DNA of 36,003 bases from an uncultured Bacilli bacterium (GTDB lineage: Bacteria > Bacillota_I > Bacilli_A > RFN20 > CAG-826). Position numbers and translations under genes: made by a program. The notes below the pieces were generated by a model. That model had not been told where the DNA came from, ran no database searches, and saw only the letters and a program-made list of their open reading frames with translations. The DNA is taken from assembly GCA_905235705.1 (NCBI GenBank), contig CAJOML010000004.1, positions 1 through 36,003 on the forward strand. The letters run 5' to 3'. Below, in pieces: positions 17,832 through 26,237 of this stretch. The stretch's first letter is position 1. Each line of letters starts with the position of its first letter.

Positions 17832-19271
17832 CTAATAAGCGCGGGCAAAATAGGCGATAAGCTTGGCTTCCTTCCCGCAAACCGGGCAAAGCGTCCCTTC
17901 GGGAACTTCTTCCTTATAAATGCAACGCGCCGTTCCGCCTTTGGTGATCTCTTTGATTTTATCTTCACATTCAGGATCGCCGCAAAATGCCATTTTGACA
18001 TAGCCGCCTTGATTGAGCTTCTCTTTGAGCTCTTCAAGGTCATGGGCTTCATAGATATGGCTATCAAGGAAATCTTTGGCTTTTTGATACATCTCTTTGT
18101 GGACGACTTGGAGAAGGTTAGGAATGGCTTCTTCGATTTCTTCGATGGAGGCCACCACTTTCTCACCGTTGACGCGTTTGGTCATCACGACTTTATTTTC
18201 CGCTAAATCACGGGGGCCAAGTTCAAGGCGAACAGGTACGCCTTTCATTTCCCATTGAGCGAACTTCCACCCAGGTGTGCGGTCAGTCGAATCAACAAGG
18301 ACACGAATACCCTTTTCTTTGAGTTTTGCGGCGATTTCGTTGCATTTTGGCAAGATTCCTTCGGCGTCTTGACGAATCGGGACAATGACGACTTGAATCG
18401 GGGCGACAGCCGGAGGTAAGACTAATCCGTTATCATCGCCATGGACCATGATGATGGCCCCAAGAAGACGAGTGGAGACGCCCCAAGAAGTTTGGTAAGG
18501 GGCTTCAAGGGTATTGGAACGTCCTAAGAAACGGATACCGAAAGCCTCGGCGAAACCTTGCCCTAAATCGTGGCTGGTGCCAGATTGCAAAGCCTGTCCA
18601 TCGGGCATAAGGGCTTCGATGGTATAGGTGGCATTGGCTCCGGCGAATTTTTCGTGCTCGGTCTTCTTGCCTTTAATAAATGGGACAGCTAACAAATCTT
18701 TGCCGCAGTCATCATAGACCTGTAGCATCGAAAGTACGTTTTCGCGGGCTTGCTCGGCGGTTTCGAATAAGCAGTGTCCTTCTTGCCAAAGGAATTCGGC
18801 GCCGCGGAGGAAAGGACGAGTCGTCTTTTCCCATCTAACGACGGAACACCACTGATTCAAAAGCATCGGGAGGTCACGGTATGAAGTGACGTTGCGCTTA
18901 AATAAATCAGAGAAAAGGACTTCGGAAGTCGGACGGATGATTAAAGGATCGCTAAGGCGTTCTCCGCCACCCATCGTGGCGACAAGAGCCTCCGGGGCAA
19001 AACCTTCGATATGTTCCTTTTCCTTATTGAATAAAGAAGAAGGGATGACTAATGGAAGATAGACGTTTTGGGCGCCGTGTTCTTTAAATCTTTTATTGAG
19101 ATAGTTTTGGATTTCTTCCCAAATGGCATAGCCATAAGGGAGATAATTGATAAAACCTTTAACCGAACCATAATCCATCAATTCGGCTTTGCGGCATACA
19201 TCGGTATACCATTTCGCGAAATCGACTTCGCGCGAAGTGATTGCTTCGTTTTTGTTTACATTTGAAGCCAT
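17832..19271 (-). CDS. proS: Prolyl-tRNA synthetase (archaeal/eukaryotic-type ProS)
   Basis: 479 aa; LPLVIPSSLF, PLIIRPTSEV, FLRGAEFLWQEGH, TSHDLGQGFAEAF, C-terminal Cys cluster and YFARAY end; SD GGAGGAACACCC-ATG. Confidence 0.96.
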   Translation of the reverse strand: MASNVNKNEAITSREVDFAKWYTDVCRKAELMDYGSVKGFINYLPYGYAIWEEIQNYLNKRFKEHGAQNVYLPLVIPSSLFNKEKEHIEGFAPEALVATMGGGERLSDPLIIRPTSEVLFSDLFKRNVTSYRDLPMLLNQWCSVVRWEKTTRPFLRGAEFLWQEGHCLFETAEQARENVLSMLQVYDDCGKDLLAVPFIKGKKTEHEKFAGANATYTIEALMPDGQALQSGTSHDLGQGFAEAFGIRFLGRSNTLEAPYQTSWGVSTRLLGAIIMVHGDDNGLVLPPAVAPIQVVIVPIRQDAEGILPKCNEIAAKLKEKGIRVLVDSTDRTPGWKFAQWEMKGVPVRLELGPRDLAENKVVMTKRVNGEKVVASIEEIEEAIPNLLQVVHKEMYQKAKDFLDSHIYEAHDLEELKEKLNQGGYVKMAFCGDPECEDKIKEITKGGTARCIYKEEVPEGTLCPVCGKEAKLIAYFARAY

Positions 19272-19303
19272 GGGTGTTCCTCCAAGGTGACAAGTATAAT
19301 CGT

Positions 19304-21043
19304 TTATCGATTAATATCCCTAATTCTTTTTATCGATTTTGGTGAGGGGGGCGAAATCATCACATCAAAGGGAGCGAAGGATTCGCTGCTGATGAAACGG
19401 ACCCCGGAAGAAATAATCAAATCGATCGAAGCCCAACCCTCAATATCGGTGGCGATGATGGTTTTATGGTATTTGAGCAGTTTTTCAACGAGGGCATGTA
19501 GCTGCGAACGGATACGGGTGTCTTGTTCGGAGGCGCTTCCCGCGAAGCCAAACCCGACAACGAAATAATCAAACGCGGTATAGGTACGAGGAGGTAGTTT
19601 TAATTCCCCTGAACGCATCAAAAGACCGACTTCGTATCCTTTTCCTTTGATTAATCGCATTAGCTCGATGATGCTATCTGCATCAACGCCATTTAAAGAA
19701 GAAAGGACATCCACTTCATCGAAAAGGAAGACCATGTGAGCGGATTTAGCCCTTGCGAGTTTACCGAAAGTAACCAAAAGGTGAGATCTTTCATCCATGC
19801 GGACAGGGAAGAATAGATTGCATTTATCGTCTTGGTTTTCGTTTAAGAAGATATGAAGAGTATCTTTGGCGATGGTCGCGAAAAGGGCTTTGTCATCTTC
19901 GGTTCGATGGGCGTAATCTTTTAATTCATCCATCGAATCGAAATAGGCATCGTAGGGGCTGGATTTGGCAAAATAACCGGTGACCTTTTCTTTATCGACG
20001 GAATAAATCGGACGGAAATAATAATGGATGCGTTTTTCTTCGATGATGCGCTCAACCTCGGTGCGATAAGCAGACTCGGCAAGGGTATTTTTGACGCGTC
20101 TTCCCTTCTCATAGAACAAAACCGATGAATTATCTTCAAACGCCAAAGAAGCGGTCGCCTTAGCGGCGTCGATAATCGCGGAAGAATCGCCTTGAAGGAC
20201 GCCATGTTCCACCACCCCGACTCGAACATCTAAGACGGAGGACTTCCCATTAAGGATCAAATAACGGTTGATGGAATTAAGACACGCCCTCACTAAATAA
20301 AGGATTTTGGCTTTTTCCGATGTTCTTAAATCAGCAAAGAGCAAATCGTTGCCGGAACATTGGAGAAGATATCTCCTCCCCGAAACGAAAGGGAAAAGGG
20401 CGTTCTTCATTTGATTAAACAACAAGGGGTCAATATCTTTTTCTTTATCTTGCACTTTCTTATACAAGAAACGGAAACAAGCGGAGGAACCTTTCTTCCG
20501 GTTATTCCCGGAGATGGCCGCATCGAATTCTTTCACCGTCGAAAGACCATAATGGTTTTCGTTGCCTTTATTCGAGGCAACCAAATATTTCATCAAATAA
20601 GATTGGATGTGGATGATGCCTCTTTCACGGTCGACGCTGGTGACTTGAAGCAAAGAGAAATAACGTTTTTTGGTTTGCGAGTCGCTGATATCGGTTTCTA
20701 GATAATCAGGGCAATCGGTGCCAGGTTCAGCGAGGGCATTGATCCAGTTGATGACTTTCCTTTGCTGCGAAATGGGGAAATGCTGATAAAACTGACCAAG
20801 AGAACATTCTGAAACATGGCTTAAAGTCATGACATTGAAGAATTTTACGTGATCGTTAGGAACGTCGACGATAAAGATGCGGACCGAATTCGACTGTTCT
20901 TCTAAAGCCGCACGATATTTCTGGTCTTTTTTGCTGACGACAACGAAAGAAATTACCAAAACGATGGCCAAAACAACCAAAATGACAATGGCAAGGTAAT
21001 ACCACCCGTTCTTTAAAATGTCGTCGATAAAAGTGATAATCAC
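19304..21043 (-). CDS. Membrane-anchored protein with degenerate GGDEF and degenerate EAL domains
   Basis: N-terminal TM helix; RYLLQCSGNDLLFAD at the expected place of RYGGDEF; GYFAKSSP in place of EALxR; C-terminal ATDIEGWASIDLIISSGVRFISSESFAPF resembles the AEGVET...G....QGY.F..P tail of EAL domains. GTG start. Confidence 0.7.
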   Translation of the reverse strand: MIITFIDDILKNGWYYLAIVILVVLAIVLVISFVVVSKKDQKYRAALEEQSNSVRIFIVDVPNDHVKFFNVMTLSHVSECSLGQFYQHFPISQQRKVINWINALAEPGTDCPDYLETDISDSQTKKRYFSLLQVTSVDRERGIIHIQSYLMKYLVASNKGNENHYGLSTVKEFDAAISGNNRKKGSSACFRFLYKKVQDKEKDIDPLLFNQMKNALFPFVSGRRYLLQCSGNDLLFADLRTSEKAKILYLVRACLNSINRYLILNGKSSVLDVRVGVVEHGVLQGDSSAIIDAAKATASLAFEDNSSVLFYEKGRRVKNTLAESAYRTEVERIIEEKRIHYYFRPIYSVDKEKVTGYFAKSSPYDAYFDSMDELKDYAHRTEDDKALFATIAKDTLHIFLNENQDDKCNLFFPVRMDERSHLLVTFGKLARAKSAHMVFLFDEVDVLSSLNGVDADSIIELMRLIKGKGYEVGLLMRSGELKLPPRTYTAFDYFVVGFGFAGSASEQDTRIRSQLHALVEKLLKYHKTIIATDIEGWASIDLIISSGVRFISSESFAPFDVMISPPSPKSIKRIRDINR

Positions 21044-21054
21044 AGCTAAAAGTT

Positions 21055-21069
21055 TACCACATAGTGGTA
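21055..21069. repeat. Perfect inverted repeat just upstream of the GGDEF/EAL-like gene
   Basis: TACCAC-ATA-GTGGTA, 6-bp arms. Confidence 0.5.
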
Positions 21070-21127
21070 GAAATCAGTAGGTTCTATTTGTCTATTTTCC
21101 AATTCTTTGCTAATATATCGCTCGTTT

Positions 21128-21218
21128 GGAGAAGTACCCAAGTGGTCGAAGGGGGCGGTTTCGAAAACCGTTAGTAGTCGCAAGGCTAGCCAGGGTTCGA
21201 ATCCCTGCTTCTCCGCCA
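21128..21218 (+). tRNA. tRNA-Ser (anticodon CGA), CCA encoded
   Basis: GGAGAAG...GCGGT-TTCGAAA-ACCGT...CTTCTCC-G-CCA, with long variable arm. Confidence 0.94.
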
Positions 21219-21228
21219 AATGATGATT

Positions 21229-21264
21229 ACGTCCTTGATGCTCTCGCGTCAGGGACGTTTTTTC
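21229..21264 (+). terminator. Intrinsic terminator after tRNA-Ser(CGA)
   Basis: ACGTCCTTGA-TGCTCTCGCG-TCAGGGACGT-TTTTT. Confidence 0.85.
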
Positions 21265-21374
21265 TTCAATCGGAAAACCGAATTATTGCTTCAAGTTTTT
21301 CATTTTTCTTAATTGGACTGGGATAGCCAAGAAAAAAGAGGCGACAAGCCCCCTCTATCTTTGCTTGAGAAAAT

Positions 21375-22415
21375 TTATTTTATGGGTGGCAGGAAGAAGT
21401 TCCCGTAAACTTGATGTAATTCAGTGACGATAACAAAGGCCTTGGGGTCGGCGTTTTGCACGACTTTAACGGCATGCTTTACTTCGTAACGGGAGACGAT
21501 GACATTGAAAATAAACTTTTCGGCCCCGGTAAAAGCCCCTTCGCCTTTAATCAAAGTGGCGCCATGAGGAAGATTGGCGATGATGATTTTCCCAAGGTCA
21601 GGATTAGAAGAAACCACTTCTAGTTTCATCTTCTTATTACGTAAGTTGATAACGTTGATGACAAGCATCGTCATGATCATATAGACGACGGAGAATAAAG
21701 AAGCGGTAAAGGCGTGGGCCCCTTCCACCGTCCCCCAGCCAGCTTCAGTGATGGCAAGAAGGGTATAGGTGGTGACGGTTATGATATTGATATAGACGGA
21801 ATAGCGTCCGACAAGGGTCGATTTCTTTAATGAAATATAGTAGGCGATAACGTCAATTCCCCCCGCCGAGGCGTTGGCTTTATAGGCAATCGCGCTGGAA
21901 ACGCCAGTGCAGACGCCGGCAAATAAAGCACGGGTAATTAAACCCCCATTTTGATTGCAAAACTCAGCGATTTTGAACAAAAACGCCTCATCTGCATAGC
22001 CTAGAATATAGTTAAATACGGAAGCCATACCGACATTAATCGCGGTCAAAATGGCGAAGCGCTTCCCTATCCCTTTCCACGCTAAGATAAAGATTGGGAT
22101 ATTTAATCCAAAATATAAAATCGAATAAGTAAGGTCATATAGGTGATTACCGGTGACGGCTTTATTTCCGATAAGGTCAATTAACAGGATAATGGTCTGG
22201 GCGATACCGGAGACGCCACCGCTAATCAAACGATGGCCATCCGCCATTTGCTCCAAATTGCCCGGGGCGATAAATGCCTTAAAGCCAAAGGCAAATAAGA
22301 AAGCGGAGAAGATGACGACAATCGCACCTATGCCATGATGGACCGTTCCTTTCAATAAGGGGTGATCATAAAGAAGGTTTTCGATTTTGGTCGAAAGGCT
22401 TTTTCTTTTTAACAT
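21375..22415 (-). CDS. YitT family membrane protein (with DUF2179-type C-terminal domain)
   Basis: GHRLISGGVSGIAQ, SAIAYKANASAGGIDVIAYYISLKKS and C-terminal VVSRYEVKHAVKVVQNADPKAFVIVTELHQVYGNF. Confidence 0.9.
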   Translation of the reverse strand: MLKRKSLSTKIENLLYDHPLLKGTVHHGIGAIVVIFSAFLFAFGFKAFIAPGNLEQMADGHRLISGGVSGIAQTIILLIDLIGNKAVTGNHLYDLTYSILYFGLNIPIFILAWKGIGKRFAILTAINVGMASVFNYILGYADEAFLFKIAEFCNQNGGLITRALFAGVCTGVSSAIAYKANASAGGIDVIAYYISLKKSTLVGRYSVYINIITVTTYTLLAITEAGWGTVEGAHAFTASLFSVVYMIMTMLVINVINLRNKKMKLEVVSSNPDLGKIIIANLPHGATLIKGEGAFTGAEKFIFNVIVSRYEVKHAVKVVQNADPKAFVIVTELHQVYGNFFLPPIK

Positions 22416-22465
22416 AGCCCAAATTATAGGCGTTGCCCTAAAGAAGGGAAGAGAGAAAGCGATTT

Positions 22466-22480
22466 CTTCCCTAGGGGAAG
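22466..22480. repeat. Near-palindrome in the yitT-like / thioredoxin-like divergent region
   Basis: CTTCCCTAGGGGAAG. Confidence 0.5.
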
Positions 22481-22501
22481 GCGAAAAATGAGATTTTCTT
22501 T

Positions 22502-22516
22502 CTTACCTTAGGTAAG
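22502..22516. repeat. Palindrome in the same divergent region, 6 bp upstream of a -35 element
   Basis: CTTACC-TTA-GGTAAG. Confidence 0.55.
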
Positions 22517-22522
22517 TGTTTG

Positions 22523-22551
22523 TTGATTACCAAAGTTGACGATGATATGAT
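22523..22551 (+). promoter_or_regulatory. Sigma-A-like promoter for the thioredoxin-like gene
   Basis: TTGATT-17-TATGAT. Confidence 0.5.
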
Positions 22552-22590
22552 TTTACCGCTGTTTAAGCAGGCCCTTTTGGAGGCATCAGT

Positions 22591-23541
22591 ATGAACGTCA
22601 TTAAATCTATGGGAGCCAGATTCAACAAACTCTGGCGTTGGATTAAAGAAACCGCCTGGGTTCAGCCCTTACTTATCGTCGGTGCTATCTTCGCGATTAT
22701 CTTCTCCATCCCAAAATTCTCTTCCTGGTTTGAAGCCATGGGCGTTGGTTCAACCAATTCCTATTACGCCGGGCATAAGAAATCCCTCGAAGGTGAAGTC
22801 AAACTCGAAGGCGTCTATGACGAACTTCAGATGAGCGAAGGCGACAAGATCACCAAAGCCATCTATGATTTCTCTTTCTCCCCCGAGCAGGGACAAACCA
22901 AATATTCCGAATCCGAATATTATGCCAAACTCCAAGAAAGCAAAATCCTCTCCACTTATGGCGAGAAGTTCTTCTTAGTCTTCGTTGAAAGCACCTGCGC
23001 TGCCTGCGATGAAGCCCAAAGCGGTTTCGAAGCTCTCGAAGGTGGCTGGAGAAATACCTATGCCATTAACGATGGCTTGGATTTCAAACTTTATTCCATC
23101 TTCGCCGATGACACCTCTTATAACGATAGCAAATACATCACCGCGGATGACTCCAAGGCCTTCTACCGTTACCTCGACAACTTCACCGATTTCTGGGAAC
23201 TTGCCGCTGGGCGCTTAGAAGATAATCCTTATAAGACCAATGGCAACCAATCCGCCGATTACTTCGATGCCATGGAAAAGGTCAACGCCTCTTCTTGGCA
23301 GGTCCCGACCATCTTCCTCGTCGACTTCACCGAAGCCGCTTGGGCCGCTGGTAAAGCCGGGGTCTCCGAAGTCATCTTTGGGGTCAACGCCAGTACCAAC
23401 GTTTCCTCCATTCAGAAAGCCCAATTGCTCCAGCAAATGTGGAACCATCTCCCACAGGTCGAATGGAAAGACGACCATTATGAAAACGTCGCTTCGACCG
23501 AAGACAAGACCAACCCCTTCCGCGTCGAATACAGCAAATAA
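22591..23541 (+). CDS. Membrane-anchored, probably extracytoplasmic, thioredoxin-fold-like protein
   Basis: Single N-terminal TM (PLLIVGAIFAIIFSIPKF), FFLVFVESTCAACDEAQSGF (CxxC) and later VPTIFLVDF (cis-Pro-like); SD GGAGGCATCAGT-ATG. Confidence 0.7.
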   Translation: MNVIKSMGARFNKLWRWIKETAWVQPLLIVGAIFAIIFSIPKFSSWFEAMGVGSTNSYYAGHKKSLEGEVKLEGVYDELQMSEGDKITKAIYDFSFSPEQGQTKYSESEYYAKLQESKILSTYGEKFFLVFVESTCAACDEAQSGFEALEGGWRNTYAINDGLDFKLYSIFADDTSYNDSKYITADDSKAFYRYLDNFTDFWELAAGRLEDNPYKTNGNQSADYFDAMEKVNASSWQVPTIFLVDFTEAAWAAGKAGVSEVIFGVNASTNVSSIQKAQLLQQMWNHLPQVEWKDDHYENVASTEDKTNPFRVEYSK

Positions 23542-23546
23542 CAAAG

Positions 23547-23566
23547 ACGGCCATATGGCCGTTTTT
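23547..23566 (+). terminator. Intrinsic terminator
   Basis: ACGGCC-ATAT-GGCCGT-TTTT. Confidence 0.75.
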
Positions 23567-23580
23567 GATAGGAGAAGCTT

Positions 23581-24138
23581 ATGCAAAATATCATCGCCAC
23601 TATCCCTGGTAAACTTCGCATCGAGACTTATGTTAAAGGCAATCACGTCGATCCTAGCGTAAAGCCGGTTGATTTCTTTTTCGGCCAAGAACGTTTTCCT
23701 TTGGCCATCGAAACCCATGATGAAGTCCCCTGCTTCTTTATCCATAAGGATGGGTATTTCGGGGCGATTAAAGTATCTAAAGAGGATGCCGTAAGCGATA
23801 AAATCATCAATTGCCTCGGCCAAGCCTTAAAAGACAATGGCTTACACGGTGAAGACTTAGAAGTCATCATGGGGCCTAGTTTAGGCTTCTCTCATACTCC
23901 CGTCGAAAGCGAAGAATTGGAAGCCGCCTTACCCAAATACCGGGGCGCATGCAAAATCACCTCGGGAGTCAATTATTTGGATATCCCTTTAATGTGCCTC
24001 CTCCAGTTCCGTGCCCTCGGCGTCCATTTGGCCAATATCCATTGCAGCGATTACGATACTTTCGAAAATCCTAGCCTCCTATATTCCAAAACCAGAGGTG
24101 AGGAAGAAGAAAACGTGACCTTGGCCACGCTTCTATAA
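23581..24138 (+). CDS. Divergent PgeF/YfiH (laccase-domain, DUF152)-like protein
   Basis: Ordered similarity to family motifs: DLEVIMGPSLGFSHTPV, YLDIPLMCLLQFRALGVHLANIHCSDYDTFENPSLLYSKTRGEEEE; HAGWRG region not conserved. Confidence 0.55.
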   Translation: MQNIIATIPGKLRIETYVKGNHVDPSVKPVDFFFGQERFPLAIETHDEVPCFFIHKDGYFGAIKVSKEDAVSDKIINCLGQALKDNGLHGEDLEVIMGPSLGFSHTPVESEELEAALPKYRGACKITSGVNYLDIPLMCLLQFRALGVHLANIHCSDYDTFENPSLLYSKTRGEEEENVTLATLL

Positions 24139-24161
24139 TCTTATTTATATATAAGGAAGGA

Positions 24162-24629
24162 TCACTTATCGTAGGCTTCGTTAACGATGGGTGGAACTAA
24201 CGGGGAAATATCAGCCCCGTTTTTCTTTAATTCATTGATGGTTGAAGAGGAAATAAAGGAGGACCCTTCTTCCGCCATGAAGAAGACCATATCGATATCT
24301 TTCGAAAGATAACGGTTAGCCGCGGCGAGTTGGAATTCATATTCGAAATCGGTGACCGCGCGAAGGCCACGGATAATATGTTTGGCTCCCACTTTCCGGC
24401 AATATTCAATCGTTAATCCTTCGGTAAAATCGACTTCGACATTAGGGAATCCTTTAGCGACCTCTTTCATAAAGGAAAGCCGTTGCTCGATGGAAAAGGC
24501 GCTTTTCTTATTGGGATTGACGGCTAAAAGCAGAATGACTTTATCAAAGAGGGAAACGCTTCTTCTTAAGATGCCGATATGTCCGTTGGTAATGGGATCG
24601 AAGCTTCCTGGATAGACGCCAATTTTCAT
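24162..24629 (-). CDS. coaD: Pantetheine-phosphate adenylyltransferase
   Basis: MKIGVYPGSFDPITNGHIGILRRS and HIIRGLRAVTDFEYEFQLAAANR. Confidence 0.97.
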   Translation of the reverse strand: MKIGVYPGSFDPITNGHIGILRRSVSLFDKVILLLAVNPNKKSAFSIEQRLSFMKEVAKGFPNVEVDFTEGLTIEYCRKVGAKHIIRGLRAVTDFEYEFQLAAANRYLSKDIDMVFFMAEEGSSFISSSTINELKKNGADISPLVPPIVNEAYDK

Positions 24630-25171
24630 AAGGATTTCCTCGCAATCAAGACTTTTGTCTTGCCATAAGTATATTCTTTTACTTTCGCAAATGCAGTGAC
24701 ATCGACGGAAATCCCGCCTTCATATTCAAATACAATCGCCCCATTTTCTTTTAAAAGGCCGTTATTCAAAAGCAGTAAAAGCGATTCTTGATAAGCCTCT
24801 TTTAAGGCATAAGGAGGATCAAGGAAAACGATATCAAAAGCAGGGAGCAATCCTTTTTGGTTTAAATAAGCGAGATAGTCTTGGTTAGAGACGATGCCAT
24901 TATTTTCTTTTAATGTTTCCAAATTCTTTTTAACTAGCTTCGCCGTCATAACGTTCGCGTCATTAAAATAGCAAGAAGAGGCGCCACGCGATAAACATTC
25001 GATTCCCAGTGCCCCACTTCCAGCAAATAAATCCAAAACAGTCGCTCCCGGAATCAAATCCGAAAGGGCTGACATAATGGCTTCCCTGACTCTGTTTTTG
25101 GTTGGCTCGGTTCCTTCTTCTGGGGTAAGGAGATTACGGGAACGATATTTGCCGGCGATGACCTTAATCAT
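24626..25171 (-). CDS. rsmD: 16S rRNA (guanine966-N2)-methyltransferase RsmD
   Basis: MIKVIAGKYRSRNL, VREAIMSAL, VLDLFAGSGALGIECLSRGA, FDIVFLDPPY. Confidence 0.95.
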   Translation of the reverse strand: MIKVIAGKYRSRNLLTPEEGTEPTKNRVREAIMSALSDLIPGATVLDLFAGSGALGIECLSRGASSCYFNDANVMTAKLVKKNLETLKENNGIVSNQDYLAYLNQKGLLPAFDIVFLDPPYALKEAYQESLLLLLNNGLLKENGAIVFEYEGGISVDVTAFAKVKEYTYGKTKVLIARKSL

Positions 25172-25526
25172 GCTTGCACCGTACCCTTTCTTTAAACGCT
25201 GAGAAGATCGCGTCATCGATTTGATAAAACAGCGAATTCACAGCGACAAAGCATTCTTGATACGCCTTGACCAGAGGATGGGAATCGAGGTTTTTCTTTG
25301 CCGTAAATAAGGCTTTTCTGGCTTTGATTTCTTCAGGTGAATTTTCCTTAAAAAACCTGCAAACTTCATAATATTCATCGTTTTTACGGCTTTTTTCGCT
25401 AGCTAAAAAGGAGACTTCCTCACTGCTTTCCATTTCTTTTTCAGCCTTAGTTAAAGATTTGATACGGGGGTCGGAATTAATCGCTTTGATGAATTCGCGA
25501 ATGGCTTGGTCGAGTTTGCTGTCCAT
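25164..25526 (-). CDS. YlbF/YmcA family protein
   Basis: Small helical protein with the family-like arrangement (F..AI..DPRIK.L..AE..M); overlaps rsmD. Confidence 0.6.
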   Translation of the reverse strand: MDSKLDQAIREFIKAINSDPRIKSLTKAEKEMESSEEVSFLASEKSRKNDEYYEVCRFFKENSPEEIKARKALFTAKKNLDSHPLVKAYQECFVAVNSLFYQIDDAIFSAFKERVRCKHD

Positions 25527-25571
25527 GCGAAAATCTTACACCCTCTCGCCCTTCGGTGCTACAATCTCAAC

Positions 25572-26123
25572 ATGTTAAAAATCGTCAAAGACAATATGCC
25601 CTCCCTTCGGCTCCGTTCCCAGGAAGTTCCGATGCCTTTATCCAAGGAGCACAAAGAACTTATCGACGAGATGCTTAAATACCTTCTTCTCTCCCAAGAC
25701 GAGAATTACCGTCGCAAGCATCCTAACGTCAGGGAAGGGGTTGGCCTAGCCGCCCCTCAAGTCGGCCATAATTTAAGAATGCTAGTCATCTCTTATCCTA
25801 ACGGAGACGAGGAAAACGCCATCACCCAATATCAACTCGTCAATCCCAAAATCGTCGTTAACTCGGTTAAGAAATGCTATCTCCGTGGCGGGGAAGGATG
25901 TTTATCCGTCGATGATCCCCATCCCGGCATCGTCCACCGCGACTATAAAATCGTGGTTAAAGCCTTCGATGCCGCCAAGATGGAAGACGTCACCATCACC
26001 GCAAGAGGATATGATGCGATTGTCCTCCAGCACGAAATCGACCACCTTAACGGCGTCCTCTTCTACGATCATATCGATAAAGTTAATCCCAATACCCCCC
26101 TTCCGGGAGAAGTTGAGATCTGA
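25572..26123 (+). CDS. def: Peptide deformylase
   Basis: EGVGLAAPQVG, GGEGCLSV, LQHEIDHLNGVLFYDH; ATG 25572 preceded by TACAAT at 6 nt. Confidence 0.96.
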   Translation: MLKIVKDNMPSLRLRSQEVPMPLSKEHKELIDEMLKYLLLSQDENYRRKHPNVREGVGLAAPQVGHNLRMLVISYPNGDEENAITQYQLVNPKIVVNSVKKCYLRGGEGCLSVDDPHPGIVHRDYKIVVKAFDAAKMEDVTITARGYDAIVLQHEIDHLNGVLFYDHIDKVNPNTPLPGEVEI

Positions 26124-26125
26124 TA

Positions 26126-26148
26126 AAAGCGGTTTCCCCCGCTTTTTC
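26126..26148 (+). terminator. Intrinsic terminator
   Basis: AAAGCGG-TTTCCC-CCGCTTTTTC. Confidence 0.75.
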
Positions 26149-26159
26149 TTTGAAAACTC

Positions 26160-26187
26160 TTGTTTGAGCCGAGAATTTTGGTATATT
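26160..26187 (+). promoter_or_regulatory. Possible promoter for RNase J
   Basis: TTGTTT-16-TATATT. Confidence 0.4.
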
Positions 26188-26237
26188 GATATCAACAAGC
26201 CACTCCATATCAAGGAATTCGCTTTATTAATACGAAG

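Noticed and set aside
19272-19303. T-box or other riboswitch upstream of proS (and similarly upstream of trpS, 29932-29991)
   Set aside because: Leaders too short and no T-box core (GGTGGNACCGCG) seen.
23215-23823. 202-aa minus-strand ORF opposite the thioredoxin-like and PgeF-like genes
   Set aside because: Antisense shadow ORF produced by biased codon use; plus-strand frames carry recognisable domains, SD and terminator.
25902-26213. 103-aa minus-strand ORF opposite def
   Set aside because: Antisense shadow of a conserved enzyme.
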